Positions 1-7,092 of a stretch of DNA of 7,980 bases are shown piece after piece. The stretch is from Victivallales bacterium (GTDB taxonomy: Bacteria; Verrucomicrobiota; Lentisphaeria; Victivallales; JAADHT01). The position numbers and the translations under genes were made by a program. Location of the stretch: positions 1 to 7,980 of the forward strand of contig JAFGFR010000009.1 in assembly GCA_016930955.1 (NCBI GenBank), written 5' to 3'. How positions within the stretch are numbered: the stretch's first letter is position 1; every line of letters begins with the position of its first letter. Below the pieces are notes generated by a model. It worked only from the letters and a program-made list of their open reading frames with translations. It did not search any database and was not told the DNA's origin.

Positions 1-4
1 CCTC

Positions 5-44
5 ATTTTGAGTTCGCAGTAGTCACTACAGTGTCACTCAAAAT
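5..44. repeat. Imperfect inverted repeat downstream of the branching enzyme gene
   Basis: The 9-base arm ATTTTGAGT (5-13) is exactly complementary to ACTCAAAAT (36-44). The 22 bases between them contain a second small palindrome, GTAGT-C-ACTAC (19-29). It lies about 60 bases past the stop of the minus-strand operon, where a terminator is expected. The arms are AT-rich and no T-run follows on either strand, so it is not a standard intrinsic terminator. The rest of 1-101 shows no gene. Confidence 0.4.
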
Positions 45-101
45 AAGAATAGATCCACGGCACACTGCGGCAACTGCTTTATTTAGGTTGAAACTGGCAC
101 C

Positions 102-2111
102 CTAATGTGTTTTCTGGAGCACCATGGCAGTCCTTGATGGCAGGTAGGCTCTTATACATGATCTTCCGTTGAGGTCTGTTGTCTGGAAGTTTTGATTTTG
201 CGCGATCCGGCTGAATCCTCCGAAGCGTTCTTCGTCGCTGTCGAACAGCAGGTGATAATTGCCTGGCGGCAGGTCTATTGGATAGTCGGTGAAAGACCGT
301 GACGGGTTGATGTTGAAGACGAATGTCATCAGCTCTCTGGAGAAGGCGAGTATTTGGTCGGAGGAATGCGAGAAGCGCAGCTCCGGGTAGTGCAGGAGTA
401 GTCTGCGCTTGTCGAAGACATGTATTGTCTCGCGGTCGAAATCGCCGAGGCAGTGGTACTTCAGTTCCGGGTTGTCAAGCAAGTGCCACTGTCTTCTTGC
501 GTACTTGCATGACCAGTTGTTGCCCTCTCTGGGGAAATCCACCCATTCGGGGTGTCCGAACTCGTTGCCGATGAAGTTCAAATATCCGTTTCCTGCGGTT
601 GCGAGGGTTATGAGCCTGATGATCTTGTGCAGAGCTATGCCGCGGTCGACAGAGATGTTGGGTGTTTTTTTGCTCATTGCGCAGTACATGTCGGCATCGA
701 CCAGCTCGAAGATAAGGGTTTTTCCGCCGACGATGGACTGGTCGTGGCACTCGACGTATGAGATTGTCATCTCGTCCTGTCTTCGGTTGCACAATTCCCT
801 GTATATCGTGTCGGTGCTCCATTCCTCGTCTCTGACTTCCTTGATTGTCTTGAACCAGAAGTCCGGGATTCCCATTGCCAGTTTGTAGTCGAATCCCAGT
901 CCGCCGTCTGAGACTGTGGCGCCGAGTCCCGGCATGCCGCTGACATCCTCGGCGATGGTCATCGCATCGGGGTTGATCTCGTGTATCAGCTTGTTGGCGA
1001 GCATCAGGTAGGTCTGCGCGTCGGCGTCAATCCTTGACGGGCTGAAGAAGTCGTTGTAGGAGTTGAAGCCCTCCCCGAGCCCGTGGTCGTAGAACAGCAT
1101 GCTGGTGACACCGTCGAAGCGGAACCCGTCCACATTGAAGGCGTCGAGCCAATATCTGCAGTTCGACAGCAGGAAGTGCAGGACCTCGTCCTTGTCGTAG
1201 TTGAAGCATCTTGAGTCCCAGGCGTGATGCATTCCTTTCGGGCCGTCGTGGAAGTACTGGTAAAGGGTGCCGTCGAATCTGGAGATTCCCTCGACCTCGT
1301 TCTTCACCGCGTGCGAGTGTATTATGTCCATTATCACCCGGAGCCCCATGGAATGCGCCTCGTCTATGAGGCGCATAAGCTCCTCAGGTGTGCCGAAACG
1401 CGATGATGCCGCAAAGAAATTGGCCACATGGTAGCCGAAGCTGGCGTAATACGGATGCTCCATGACGGCCATAAGCTGCACGGTGTTGTATCCTGCCTTC
1501 AATATGCGCGGGAGGGTGTTCTTGCGGAATTCGCAATATGTGCCTATGCCCTCCTTGTCCTGAGCCATGCCGACATGGCATTCATAAATGATTGGCGGCC
1601 TTGCCGAGGAGTGCTCCGCGATGGGCCTTCTGTGACTCCATTGGTAGGGCTTTTCGGGAGACCATATCTGGGCATTGAATATTTTTGTCTCTTTGTCCTG
1701 CACGACTCTTCTTGCGTATGCGGGTATTCTGTCTCCCTCGCCGCCATGCCAATAGATTTTCAATCTGAAAAGCTGGCCGTGCCTGAGGGCATTTTTTGGC
1801 AGGGCGATCTCCCAGTGTCCTGCGTCGTTTATTTTTTTGAGGGCGTAATGCTCCGACTCTTTCCAGTCTGAGAAGTCTCCCTTCATGACGATCCGGGTCG
1901 CGTTCGGGGCCCATTCTCTGAATACCCAGCCGTCCTTGGTAGTGTGCAACCCGAAGTACTCGTGCGCGCTTGCGAATTGCGCAAGTGAGCATTTGTTGCC
2001 GCCGGTTATCCTTGCCTCGGTATCCTTCGCGCGTCTGCGTCGCCACTCGATGCCATCGCGATGCATGTCGAGATAGGGATCGTCCCTCAGTGTTTTAAGT
2101 TGGAATTCCAT
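102..2111 (-). CDS. glgB: 1,4-alpha-glucan branching enzyme, eukaryotic-type (GH13_8)
   Basis: The enzyme makes alpha-1,6 branches in glycogen by cutting an alpha-1,4 glucan and transferring the piece; it acts in the cytoplasm. At 669 residues it is full length for the eukaryote-like subfamily. An N-terminal CBM48-type domain covers about residues 50-150 (FREWAPNA at 64-71). The GH13 barrel covers about 170-530, and a C-terminal beta domain ends the protein. The catalytic residues are visible: nucleophile Asp333 in GFRFDGV, acid/base Glu388 in IAEDVSG, and Asp457 in ECHDQ. The HSH motif lies at 265-267. The segment NFIGNEFGHPEWVDFP (512-527) is typical of plant and animal branching enzymes rather than E. 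coli GlgB. The ATG has AGGG five bases upstream and lies 21 bases after the nifS stop, so it is probably the last gene of that operon. The symbol is used by function; the sequence is GBE1-like. Confidence 0.93.
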   Translation of the reverse strand: MEFQLKTLRDDPYLDMHRDGIEWRRRRAKDTEARITGGNKCSLAQFASAHEYFGLHTTKDGWVFREWAPNATRIVMKGDFSDWKESEHYALKKINDAGHWEIALPKNALRHGQLFRLKIYWHGGEGDRIPAYARRVVQDKETKIFNAQIWSPEKPYQWSHRRPIAEHSSARPPIIYECHVGMAQDKEGIGTYCEFRKNTLPRILKAGYNTVQLMAVMEHPYYASFGYHVANFFAASSRFGTPEELMRLIDEAHSMGLRVIMDIIHSHAVKNEVEGISRFDGTLYQYFHDGPKGMHHAWDSRCFNYDKDEVLHFLLSNCRYWLDAFNVDGFRFDGVTSMLFYDHGLGEGFNSYNDFFSPSRIDADAQTYLMLANKLIHEINPDAMTIAEDVSGMPGLGATVSDGGLGFDYKLAMGIPDFWFKTIKEVRDEEWSTDTIYRELCNRRQDEMTISYVECHDQSIVGGKTLIFELVDADMYCAMSKKTPNISVDRGIALHKIIRLITLATAGNGYLNFIGNEFGHPEWVDFPREGNNWSCKYARRQWHLLDNPELKYHCLGDFDRETIHVFDKRRLLLHYPELRFSHSSDQILAFSRELMTFVFNINPSRSFTDYPIDLPPGNYHLLFDSDEERFGGFSRIAQNQNFQTTDLNGRSCIRAYLPSRTAMVLQKTH

Positions 2112-2132
2112 ATTTTCCCTGGTGCCGGAGTG

Positions 2133-3338
2133 TCAGTTGCCGGGCTCCTTCCAGTAGGGTGATATCTCGCGAAGTCTTGATATTACAGGCGGGAGGTGCT
2201 TGATAACATAATCCACCTCGTCTTCGGTGTTGAGGCGCGAAAGACTGAATCTGATCGCGCCGTGCGCGGCGGTGTATGGCACCCCCATGGCCCTGAGCAC
2301 ATGTGACGGCTCCAGGCTGCCGGTGGTGCATGCGCTGCCGCTGGATGCGCATATCCCGAGCCTGTCGAGCAAGAGCAGTATGGCCTCGCCCTCGATGAAC
2401 TCGAAGCTGATGTTGCTTGTGTTTGGCAGTCGGTTATCGGGGTCTCCGTTGATGCGTGTCACGGGGATATTTGACACGATACTGTTCTCGAGTGTGTCGC
2501 GCATGGCCCTGACACGAGTGTTTTCCTCGCGCATGTTTCTGGCGGCGATCTCCGCGGCCTTGCCCATTGCGACGATGCCTGCGACGTTTTCCGTCCCGGC
2601 GCGGCGGTTGCGCTCCTGGTGGCCGCCGGACAAGAGTGGCCTGAACCTGGTGCCCTTCCTTATATATAGAGCGCCGACTCCTTTGGGTGCGTGCAGCTTG
2701 TGCCCTGAGATGCTAAGCATGTCCACAGGCATGTTCTGCAGGGCGATATTTATTTTCCCTGCCGCCTGGACGGCGTCGGTATGGAACAGCGCCCCGACCC
2801 TCTTCGCTATCGCGCCGATCTTATCCACAGGGTAGATATTGCCGGTCTCGTTGTTCGCCCACATCACCGACACCAGCGCGGTCTGCTCGTTAACAGCCTC
2901 ATCGAGTCGCTCGATGTCGATCCTCCCCTTTGCATCCACGGGGATCTCCTCCACCTTGTAGCCTCGCCTGACAAGCTCCTTGCCGACATTGTGCACCGCC
3001 GGATGCTCGACCTTGCTTATAACCACCTTCCTTCTCTGGGGACATAGGAAGAGAGAGCTGAATATTGCCGCGCTGTTGCTTTCAGTGCCGCAGCTTGTGA
3101 AGACTATCTCGGAGTGATCGGCACCGAGAAGCGATGCGACCGACTCCCTCGCCTGCTCGATATCCGCCGCGACCTTGCCCCCAAAAGTATGCATGCTCGA
3201 GGGATTCCCGTAAAACTCCTTCAAGAAGGGCATCATCGCCTCCAGCACTTCAGGGTCCACCGCCGTGGTCGCGTTGTTGTCCATATAGACAAGTTTGTTT
3301 TCCACTCGGGCAGGGATGGCGGGGCTTTGCGTGTTCAC
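2133..3338 (-). CDS. nifS: Cysteine desulfurase NifS (class I, PLP-dependent)
   Basis: NifS converts L-cysteine to alanine and passes the sulfur as a persulfide to the scaffold NifU for Fe-S cluster assembly in the cytoplasm. The protein has the family landmarks, numbered from the GTG start at 3338 (401 residues): DNNATT near the N-terminus, Glu111-His112 stacking on the cofactor, His186 in HTDAVQ, the PLP lysine Lys214 in SGHKLHAPKG, RAGTEN, and catalytic Cys337 in the loop SSGSACTTGSLEPSHVL of the NifS/IscS class. The frame stays open to a TTG at 3368, which would overlap nifU by 23 bases. I prefer the GTG because AGGA lies five bases before it, overlapping the nifU stop, and because known NifS proteins start only shortly before DNNATT. 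The 7-base gap after nifU supports translational coupling. Confidence 0.92.
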   Translation of the reverse strand: MNTQSPAIPARVENKLVYMDNNATTAVDPEVLEAMMPFLKEFYGNPSSMHTFGGKVAADIEQARESVASLLGADHSEIVFTSCGTESNSAAIFSSLFLCPQRRKVVISKVEHPAVHNVGKELVRRGYKVEEIPVDAKGRIDIERLDEAVNEQTALVSVMWANNETGNIYPVDKIGAIAKRVGALFHTDAVQAAGKINIALQNMPVDMLSISGHKLHAPKGVGALYIRKGTRFRPLLSGGHQERNRRAGTENVAGIVAMGKAAEIAARNMREENTRVRAMRDTLENSIVSNIPVTRINGDPDNRLPNTSNISFEFIEGEAILLLLDRLGICASSGSACTTGSLEPSHVLRAMGVPYTAAHGAIRFSLSRLNTEDEVDYVIKHLPPVISRLREISPYWKEPGN

Positions 3339-3343
3339 GGTGT

Positions 3344-3347
3344 TCCT
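3344..3347 (-). promoter_or_regulatory. Ribosome binding site supporting the nifS GTG start
   Basis: On the minus strand AGGA lies five bases upstream of the GTG at 3338 and shares bases with the TAG stop of nifU (3348-3346). This favours the GTG over the TTG at 3368, whose only purine stretch (GGAG) is one base away and too close. Confidence 0.55.
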
Positions 3348-4185
3348 ATTTGACTTCCTCGACCTCAAGCTCCGGGCTGATGAACTCGCGCAGCTTTTGC
3401 TCGATTGTATGCTTCATGGTCAGATGGGAGGTGGGGCATACCGCGCAGCGCCCTTTGAGCTTCACCTTCACGATGTTTCCGACGACATCCACGAGAGCCA
3501 GCCCGCCTCCGTCCTGCTCGAGCATAGGCTGTATCTCCTTCTCGATCACCTCCTGGATTTTGAGTACCTTCTGAACAATCCCTGGCATCTCGACAGGCTC
3601 GGGTCCGGGTTCGTCACGCCAGAGACCGTCGAGTATCTCCTGGATGCTGTCAAGGCAGCCCCCGCAGCCGCCCCCGGCCTTCGAGTAGTTCCTTATCTCC
3701 TCTGCGCTTCGCAGATTGTTCTGGCGCGCTATCGCACGTATCTTGGTGTCGGTCACCCCGAAACAATGGCAAACGATCCTGCCCTCATGGTTGTTGTCGT
3801 CCTGCTTCACCGGTGCCCCACCCCTGTAGTTTGCTATCGCGGCCTGCAGGGCCTCCATGCCCATCACGGAGCAATGCATTTTCTCCTCTGGTAGCTCGCC
3901 GAGAATCTTGACGATGTCCTGGTTCGTGACTTTGTCAGCCTCGTCGATGGTCATTCCTTTGACCAGCTCGGTCAATGCGGACGATGATGCTATCGCGCTC
4001 GCGCATCCGAAGGTCTTGAACCTGGCATCCTCTATTATCCCCTCGGGACTTATCTTCAAGGTCAGCCTCAAGGCATCGCCGCAGGACATGTTGCCCACTT
4101 CCCCCTCGGCATCGGCTTCATCAATCTCGCCGACGTTCTTCGGGTTTATGAAATGCTCCATTACCTTATCGTTATAGTCCCACAT
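3346..4185 (-). CDS. nifU: Fe-S cluster assembly scaffold NifU (three-domain)
   Basis: NifU receives sulfur from NifS and builds [2Fe-2S] and [4Fe-4S] clusters for transfer to target proteins in the cytoplasm. All three classical domains are present in 279 residues. The IscU-like domain (1-125) has cluster cysteines Cys35 (NMSCGD), Cys61 (FGCAS) and Cys105 (MHCSVMG). The central BFD-like [2Fe-2S] domain (135-185) has Cys139, Cys141, Cys174 and Cys177 (CHCF...CGGC). The C-terminal Nfu domain (205-272) has Cys247 and Cys250 in RCAVCPTS. The start MWDYNDKV matches the conserved NifU N-terminus, with GGAG six bases before the ATG. It follows the peptidase stop by 12 bases and precedes nifS by 7. 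No nitrogenase gene is visible, so a general Fe-S assembly role is more likely than a dedicated nitrogen fixation role. Confidence 0.95.
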   Translation of the reverse strand: MWDYNDKVMEHFINPKNVGEIDEADAEGEVGNMSCGDALRLTLKISPEGIIEDARFKTFGCASAIASSSALTELVKGMTIDEADKVTNQDIVKILGELPEEKMHCSVMGMEALQAAIANYRGGAPVKQDDNNHEGRIVCHCFGVTDTKIRAIARQNNLRSAEEIRNYSKAGGGCGGCLDSIQEILDGLWRDEPGPEPVEMPGIVQKVLKIQEVIEKEIQPMLEQDGGGLALVDVVGNIVKVKLKGRCAVCPTSHLTMKHTIEQKLREFISPELEVEEVK

Positions 4186-4197
4186 TCCTCTCTCCGG

Positions 4198-5529
4198 TCA
4201 TTTCCTGGGATAGACATTGGCGTAGGAAGTTGTTATTGCCCATGCGTTTGCCCATTTCATTCTTTTCGCCTCGTGTCCGGCACCCCACGTGTCGCTGAAT
4301 ATGATCTCGTCGGTCTTCTCATTGTAGCCGACTATGATTCTCAGGTGCCCCCCGAAAGCCTGGGGATTTAGCTTCTCCTCCTCGCAGAGGCCAAGGAACA
4401 CACCCCAGACCAAAGGGATGCCCTGGTCGACGGAATCCATGACCGCTTCCCTGAACTTCTTATAGTCTCTCTTGTTGGACTCGCTGTATTCCCTGAAAGT
4501 ATCGAAATCATCCTTTATCTGCATGTAGTTGGGCTCGAAGCCGTTATGTGGTGTTATCTGCGGGAGCTTATTCCTTCTTCTGAATTTGTTGTATTTCTCC
4601 ATCTCTCTCTGGAGCTCACGGCTATTGTAGCTTTTCATATGCTCCTTGACGGAGACTCTGAAGCGTGTCCCGGCTTTTTTCAGCATTGTCATCATGTGTT
4701 CTGTTTGTGTCCCGCCTCCGGCGGAGGTGTCGGCAAGCTGTGCCATGACATGCTGGTTTATCTCCTGACCGTAGTACCTTAATATCCTTTCGACTACAGC
4801 GACAGCGCAGTAACCCTTTTGCCCTTGGTCGACCATAGGGATATTATCAACCCAGACATCGCCGTTTTCCTCGTTTTTAATATTATCCTTGAGGTTTTCA
4901 ACGACATCTTTCTGGGTCTCCAGCCTTCCACCAGAAACGATTTTTGGTTTTTCCCTGCCGGCGGGGGACAATGTCAGCTCGATGAACTCGGGTTTATCTT
5001 CCCTGGACTGCTTTACTTTGGAGGAGCTCCATTTCATCGCTGTTTCGAGAGAGCCCTTCTGCCAGCTCATGCTCTGTATCCAGCCGAGATTCTTTGGCAG
5101 CCTCTGGCGTTTCCCCTCTGCGGGTTTAACCTGCAGCCATTCCGAAATTTTCTCCTCGACCGACTTCAGCAGTTTTTCGAAATTCTCTTCCGAAATCCCC
5201 CCTGCGTCCCCGCGGTTGTAGAGAGACAGGTCCATTGATGCGAGCTTTCCATCCTCGAAGCGCATATTGGCATCCCATATCTTAAACCCGAGGAACTCCA
5301 GCTTGGGGCTGTTCGAGTATGCCGGGTAATGTGCGGTATCCTTCTCGGTCTCTGACATCCACTTGAACAAGGGCCGGCGGTCCTGGGTGATGAATCCGTC
5401 TGCGGAGATTTCCGGGAAAACCTCGGCATCTTCTATCATTTTGGCGATATCCTCCGAGAATGCACCGGTGGGCGCAATAAGCAAAAGGGCTGTCGCCAAC
5501 AGCATCCCAGAAATTTTTTCGAGTCCCAT
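4198..5529 (-). CDS. Secreted C39/papain-like cysteine peptidase
   Basis: This is a probable exported cysteine peptidase of unknown substrate. From the preferred ATG at 5529 it has 443 residues. The N-terminus looks like a signal peptide: one lysine, then the hydrophobic stretch MLLATALLLIAPTGA, with likely cleavage after Ala-Phe-Ser25. Residues 26 to about 225 are charged, rich in Lys and Glu, and match no domain I recognise. The C-terminal half is papain-like: WVDNIPMVDQGQKGYCAVA gives the probable oxyanion Gln235 and nucleophile Cys241, GGHLRIIVGY gives His395, and FSDTWG gives Asp413 in the position of papain's Asn. It is the first gene of the operon with nifU 12 bases downstream. Proteins of this layout seem common in PVC-group bacteria (recollection, not checked). 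The catalytic assignment is by motif only. Confidence 0.75.
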   Translation of the reverse strand: MGLEKISGMLLATALLLIAPTGAFSEDIAKMIEDAEVFPEISADGFITQDRRPLFKWMSETEKDTAHYPAYSNSPKLEFLGFKIWDANMRFEDGKLASMDLSLYNRGDAGGISEENFEKLLKSVEEKISEWLQVKPAEGKRQRLPKNLGWIQSMSWQKGSLETAMKWSSSKVKQSREDKPEFIELTLSPAGREKPKIVSGGRLETQKDVVENLKDNIKNEENGDVWVDNIPMVDQGQKGYCAVAVVERILRYYGQEINQHVMAQLADTSAGGGTQTEHMMTMLKKAGTRFRVSVKEHMKSYNSRELQREMEKYNKFRRRNKLPQITPHNGFEPNYMQIKDDFDTFREYSESNKRDYKKFREAVMDSVDQGIPLVWGVFLGLCEEEKLNPQAFGGHLRIIVGYNEKTDEIIFSDTWGAGHEAKRMKWANAWAITTSYANVYPRK

Positions 5530-5536
5530 TTTTCTA

Positions 5537-5542
5537 ACCTCC
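5537..5542 (-). promoter_or_regulatory. Shine-Dalgarno site deciding the peptidase start
   Basis: GGAGGT on the minus strand lies eight bases before the ATG at 5529. An in-frame ATG at 5544 overlaps this site and has no purine-rich sequence of its own upstream. Starting at 5529 also removes a charged extension (MEVRK) from the signal peptide. Confidence 0.65.
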
Positions 5543-5728
5543 ATGGTGTTTTTGACAATATCTACTTAACTTAACGTCCGACAGATGTCAGGCGCACGAC
5601 AAATCTCAGGAGTCATACTGCCCCGAGACGGCAAAGGTTACATCAATATAAGCCCCCGAGATGAATTTACAAAGGGTTTCATGCTGTATTTGCGAATATG
5701 GCGATTGTTTTGGCTGTTCTCCCCTGTG

Positions 5729-5748
5729 ATTTGGCTGTGGAGCCAAAT
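5729..5748. repeat. 8-bp perfect hairpin competing with the outer pairing
   Basis: ATTTGGCT (5729-5736) and AGCCAAAT (5741-5748) pair perfectly around a GTGG loop. The right arm is also complementary to AATTTGGC at 5858-5865, so the two pairings exclude each other. A related direct copy, TTTGGCTGT, lies at 5709-5717. Confidence 0.6.
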
Positions 5749-5865
5749 TCGAAACGTAACGGCTCAGGCGACCTCTTGCTTTGGGGAGGCTGCCTGAGCA
5801 GTTACGTGCTGACAAAAGCATCGAGGTTTTCGGTGGGGCAGCGGGATACCGCAGCTCAATTTGGC
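5742..5865. ncRNA. Candidate structured RNA element, family unknown
   Basis: Nested complementary segments suggest a folded RNA. The outer stem is GCCAAATT (5742-5749) with AATTTGGC (5858-5865). Inside it is a long rod-like hairpin, 5754-5807: ACGTAAC/GTTACGT (7 bp), a G-A mismatch, GCTCAGGC/GCCTGAGC (8 bp), a short irregular step, then CCTC/GAGG (5772-5775 with 5786-5789). Two small hairpins follow: TGCT/AGCA (5807-5820) and GCGG-GATA-CCGC (5841-5852). A weak A/G-rich to T-rich hairpin ending in TTTTT at 5889-5893 could be a terminator on the plus strand. I compared it by eye with 6S RNA, SRP RNA, RNase P, tmRNA and common riboswitches and found no conserved core. The strand is unproven. It could be a standalone small RNA, a leader for pdxJ, or a DNA-level element. 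Confidence 0.4.
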
Positions 5866-6008
5866 GTATTGGAAGGAGATGGGCTATCTTTTTGCAGGCC
5901 CGGTGGAGGGGGCATTCACCCTTCACGACCTTAAGCCGACCTCTTCGACTCTTGAATCCGACAAACAGAACCTTGGAGCAAAAAAATCCCGTTTTTCCCT
6001 TTGCCCTG

Positions 6009-6026
6009 TTGAATCTTCGGATTTAA
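6009..6026. repeat. UUCG-capped hairpin upstream of pdxJ
   Basis: TTGAATC (6009-6015) and GATTTAA (6020-6026) form seven pairs, one of them G-T, around a TTCG loop closed by C-G, which is an unusually stable tetraloop on the plus strand. No T-run follows, so it is not an obvious terminator. It lies 68 bases before the pdxJ ATG and could be in its leader. Confidence 0.45.
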
Positions 6027-6094
6027 ATATGTAGATTACGTCAGGAACTGATTTTCCGTTTACAAACAATAAATGAGTTTAGGGTGAATCAAAT

Positions 6095-6808
6095 ATGCGT
6101 CTTGGCGTAAATGTTGATCATGTGGCCACGTTGAGGGAGGTCCGCAGGGCCTCCTTCCCCTCGCCTGTTGAGGCTGGATTGGTTTGCGAGAAGGCCGGGG
6201 CTTGGGGCATTACGGCCCATCTTCGTGAGGACAGGCGGCATATACAGGATGCAGACATGAGGCTTTTGGTGTCCAAAGTACAGCATCTTAACATGGAGAT
6301 GGCAGTCACGGAGGAGATGCTTCTTATTGCCTCGGATCTAAGGCCTTTCAGTGTATGTCTTGTCCCGGAGAAGCGACGGGAGCTGACCACGGAGGGGGGG
6401 CTTGATGTCGTGTCTGATGAGGCTAGGATATTTGATGCCGTTGCGAGACTGCACTCTGGGGGGATTGTTGTGAGCATCTTCATTGACCCGGACATTCGGC
6501 AGCTTGACTCGGCACGAGCTACAGGTGCTGAGTACGTCGAGTTGCATACCGGTGCTCTGGCTAACAGCCGTGGTGACGGTGTGGCAGTAGAGCTGGAAAG
6601 ACTTATCGAGGCTTCCGAGCATGCGCACGCCATTGGTTTGAACGTGAATGCCGGGCACGGGATAGATTATGTCAATATCAAAAACATTCTCAAGATCCCC
6701 CATCTGAAAGAGTTGAACATTGGCCACAGCATAGTGTCGAGGGCGGTATTCTGCGGCATGGAGCGGGCGGTCAGGGAAATGCTTGAGTTGATGAAAGGTT
6801 ACAAATGA
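6095..6808 (+). CDS. pdxJ: Pyridoxine 5'-phosphate synthase PdxJ
   Basis: PdxJ condenses 1-deoxy-D-xylulose 5-phosphate with 3-amino-2-oxopropyl phosphate to give pyridoxine 5'-phosphate, the last ring-forming step of the DXP-dependent vitamin B6 pathway in the cytoplasm. The 237-residue length is normal. The protein starts at the conserved LGVNVDHVATLR. It carries the catalytic residues His42 (in AHLREDRRH), Glu68 (in NMEMAVTEEM) and His188 (in NAGHG), and also LVPEKR, TTEGGLDV and ELNIGHSIVSRAV. The ATG has AGGGTG eight bases upstream. Its stop overlaps the ACP start (ATGA), so the two are translationally coupled. pdxJ often sits beside acpS, so an acyl carrier neighbour is not surprising. 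Its product also becomes the PLP cofactor used by NifS on the other strand. Confidence 0.96.
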   Translation: MRLGVNVDHVATLREVRRASFPSPVEAGLVCEKAGAWGITAHLREDRRHIQDADMRLLVSKVQHLNMEMAVTEEMLLIASDLRPFSVCLVPEKRRELTTEGGLDVVSDEARIFDAVARLHSGGIVVSIFIDPDIRQLDSARATGAEYVELHTGALANSRGDGVAVELERLIEASEHAHAIGLNVNAGHGIDYVNIKNILKIPHLKELNIGHSIVSRAVFCGMERAVREMLELMKGYK

Positions 6809-7092
6809 GTAATGGCAGCGGAGAAGACCTTGCCGCGTTGAAGCGGCGGCTCAAGGAGATGATAGTCAGCGAGCTGTCTTTGGAAGGTCTGACTCCAGAA
6901 TCCATTGCCGACGACTCCAGGCTGTTCGGTGAGGGTCTGGAGCTTGATTCACTCGATGCGGTCGAGCTTGTGGTGCTTCTCCAGCGGAATTTTGGAGTCA
7001 AGATAAAGGATCTCGAACACGGCAGGGAGATTTTTGAGAGCCTTGATACGCTTGCTGATTATATCAGTAAAAACCGCACTGGAGGGGGATGA
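6805..7092 (+). CDS. Acyl carrier protein, specialised-pathway type
   Basis: This small acidic protein carries growing acyl chains on a phosphopantetheine arm. It has 95 residues in a PP-binding fold. The attachment residue is Ser49 in the motif ELDSLDAVELVVLLQ. Before it is LFGEGL, and after it GVKIKD and the final helix FESLDTLADYISK. The FGEGL-x-LDS-x-DA-x-EL pattern resembles ACPs from aryl polyene clusters more than the housekeeping AcpP (DSLDTVEL), though this judgement is from memory. It overlaps pdxJ by four bases. The reading frame ends at TGA (7090-7092) just after GGAGGGGG. A frame one base further on stays open to 7204, raising the chance of a frameshift (see findings). Confidence 0.88.
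   Translation: MSNGSGEDLAALKRRLKEMIVSELSLEGLTPESIADDSRLFGEGLELDSLDAVELVVLLQRNFGVKIKDLEHGREIFESLDTLADYISKNRTGGG

Larger units (their letters stand above)
5545..6094. other. Divergent intergenic region without a credible protein gene
   Basis: This 550-base stretch separates the two operons and must carry promoters for both. The open frames within it (for example 5606-5926 minus and 5698-5934 plus) give low-complexity, Pro/Ser/Arg-rich translations with no recognisable motif and no good ribosome binding site. Instead it holds clustered inverted repeats, listed separately. I found only weak promoter matches: CTGACA followed 17 bases later by TAAGTA on the minus strand (about 5565-5593), and TTGCCC at 6001 with TAAATA at 6024 on the plus strand. 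Confidence 0.6.

Noticed and set aside
1428..1871. 147-codon open frame on the plus strand inside the branching enzyme gene
   Set aside because: It is antisense to a well-supported gene and its translation has no recognisable motif.
3339..3368. TTG start of nifS at 3368 overlapping nifU
   Set aside because: The purine stretch is one base from the TTG; the GTG at 3338 has better spacing and gives a more usual protein length.
5606..5926. 106-codon open frame on the minus strand in the intergenic region
   Set aside because: No ribosome binding site, unbalanced composition and it crosses the strong hairpins.
5942..5962. TTCGACTC/TTGAATCC sequence resembling a tRNA or tmRNA T-arm
   Set aside because: The five-base stems do not pair fully and no acceptor, D or anticodon arm can be found around it.
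5926..5962. Four CGAC copies at 5926, 5937, 5946 and 5959
   Set aside because: The spacing is irregular (11, 9, 13 bases) and the motif is too short to call a repeat array or operator.
5978..6005. A-run and T-run (AAAAAAA...TTTTT) that could be an intrinsic terminator
   Set aside because: The stem would be almost all A-T and no GC-rich hairpin precedes either T-run.
6118..6633. 171-codon open frame on the minus strand across pdxJ
   Set aside because: Serine-rich translation typical of a shadow frame opposite a conserved gene with complete catalytic motifs.
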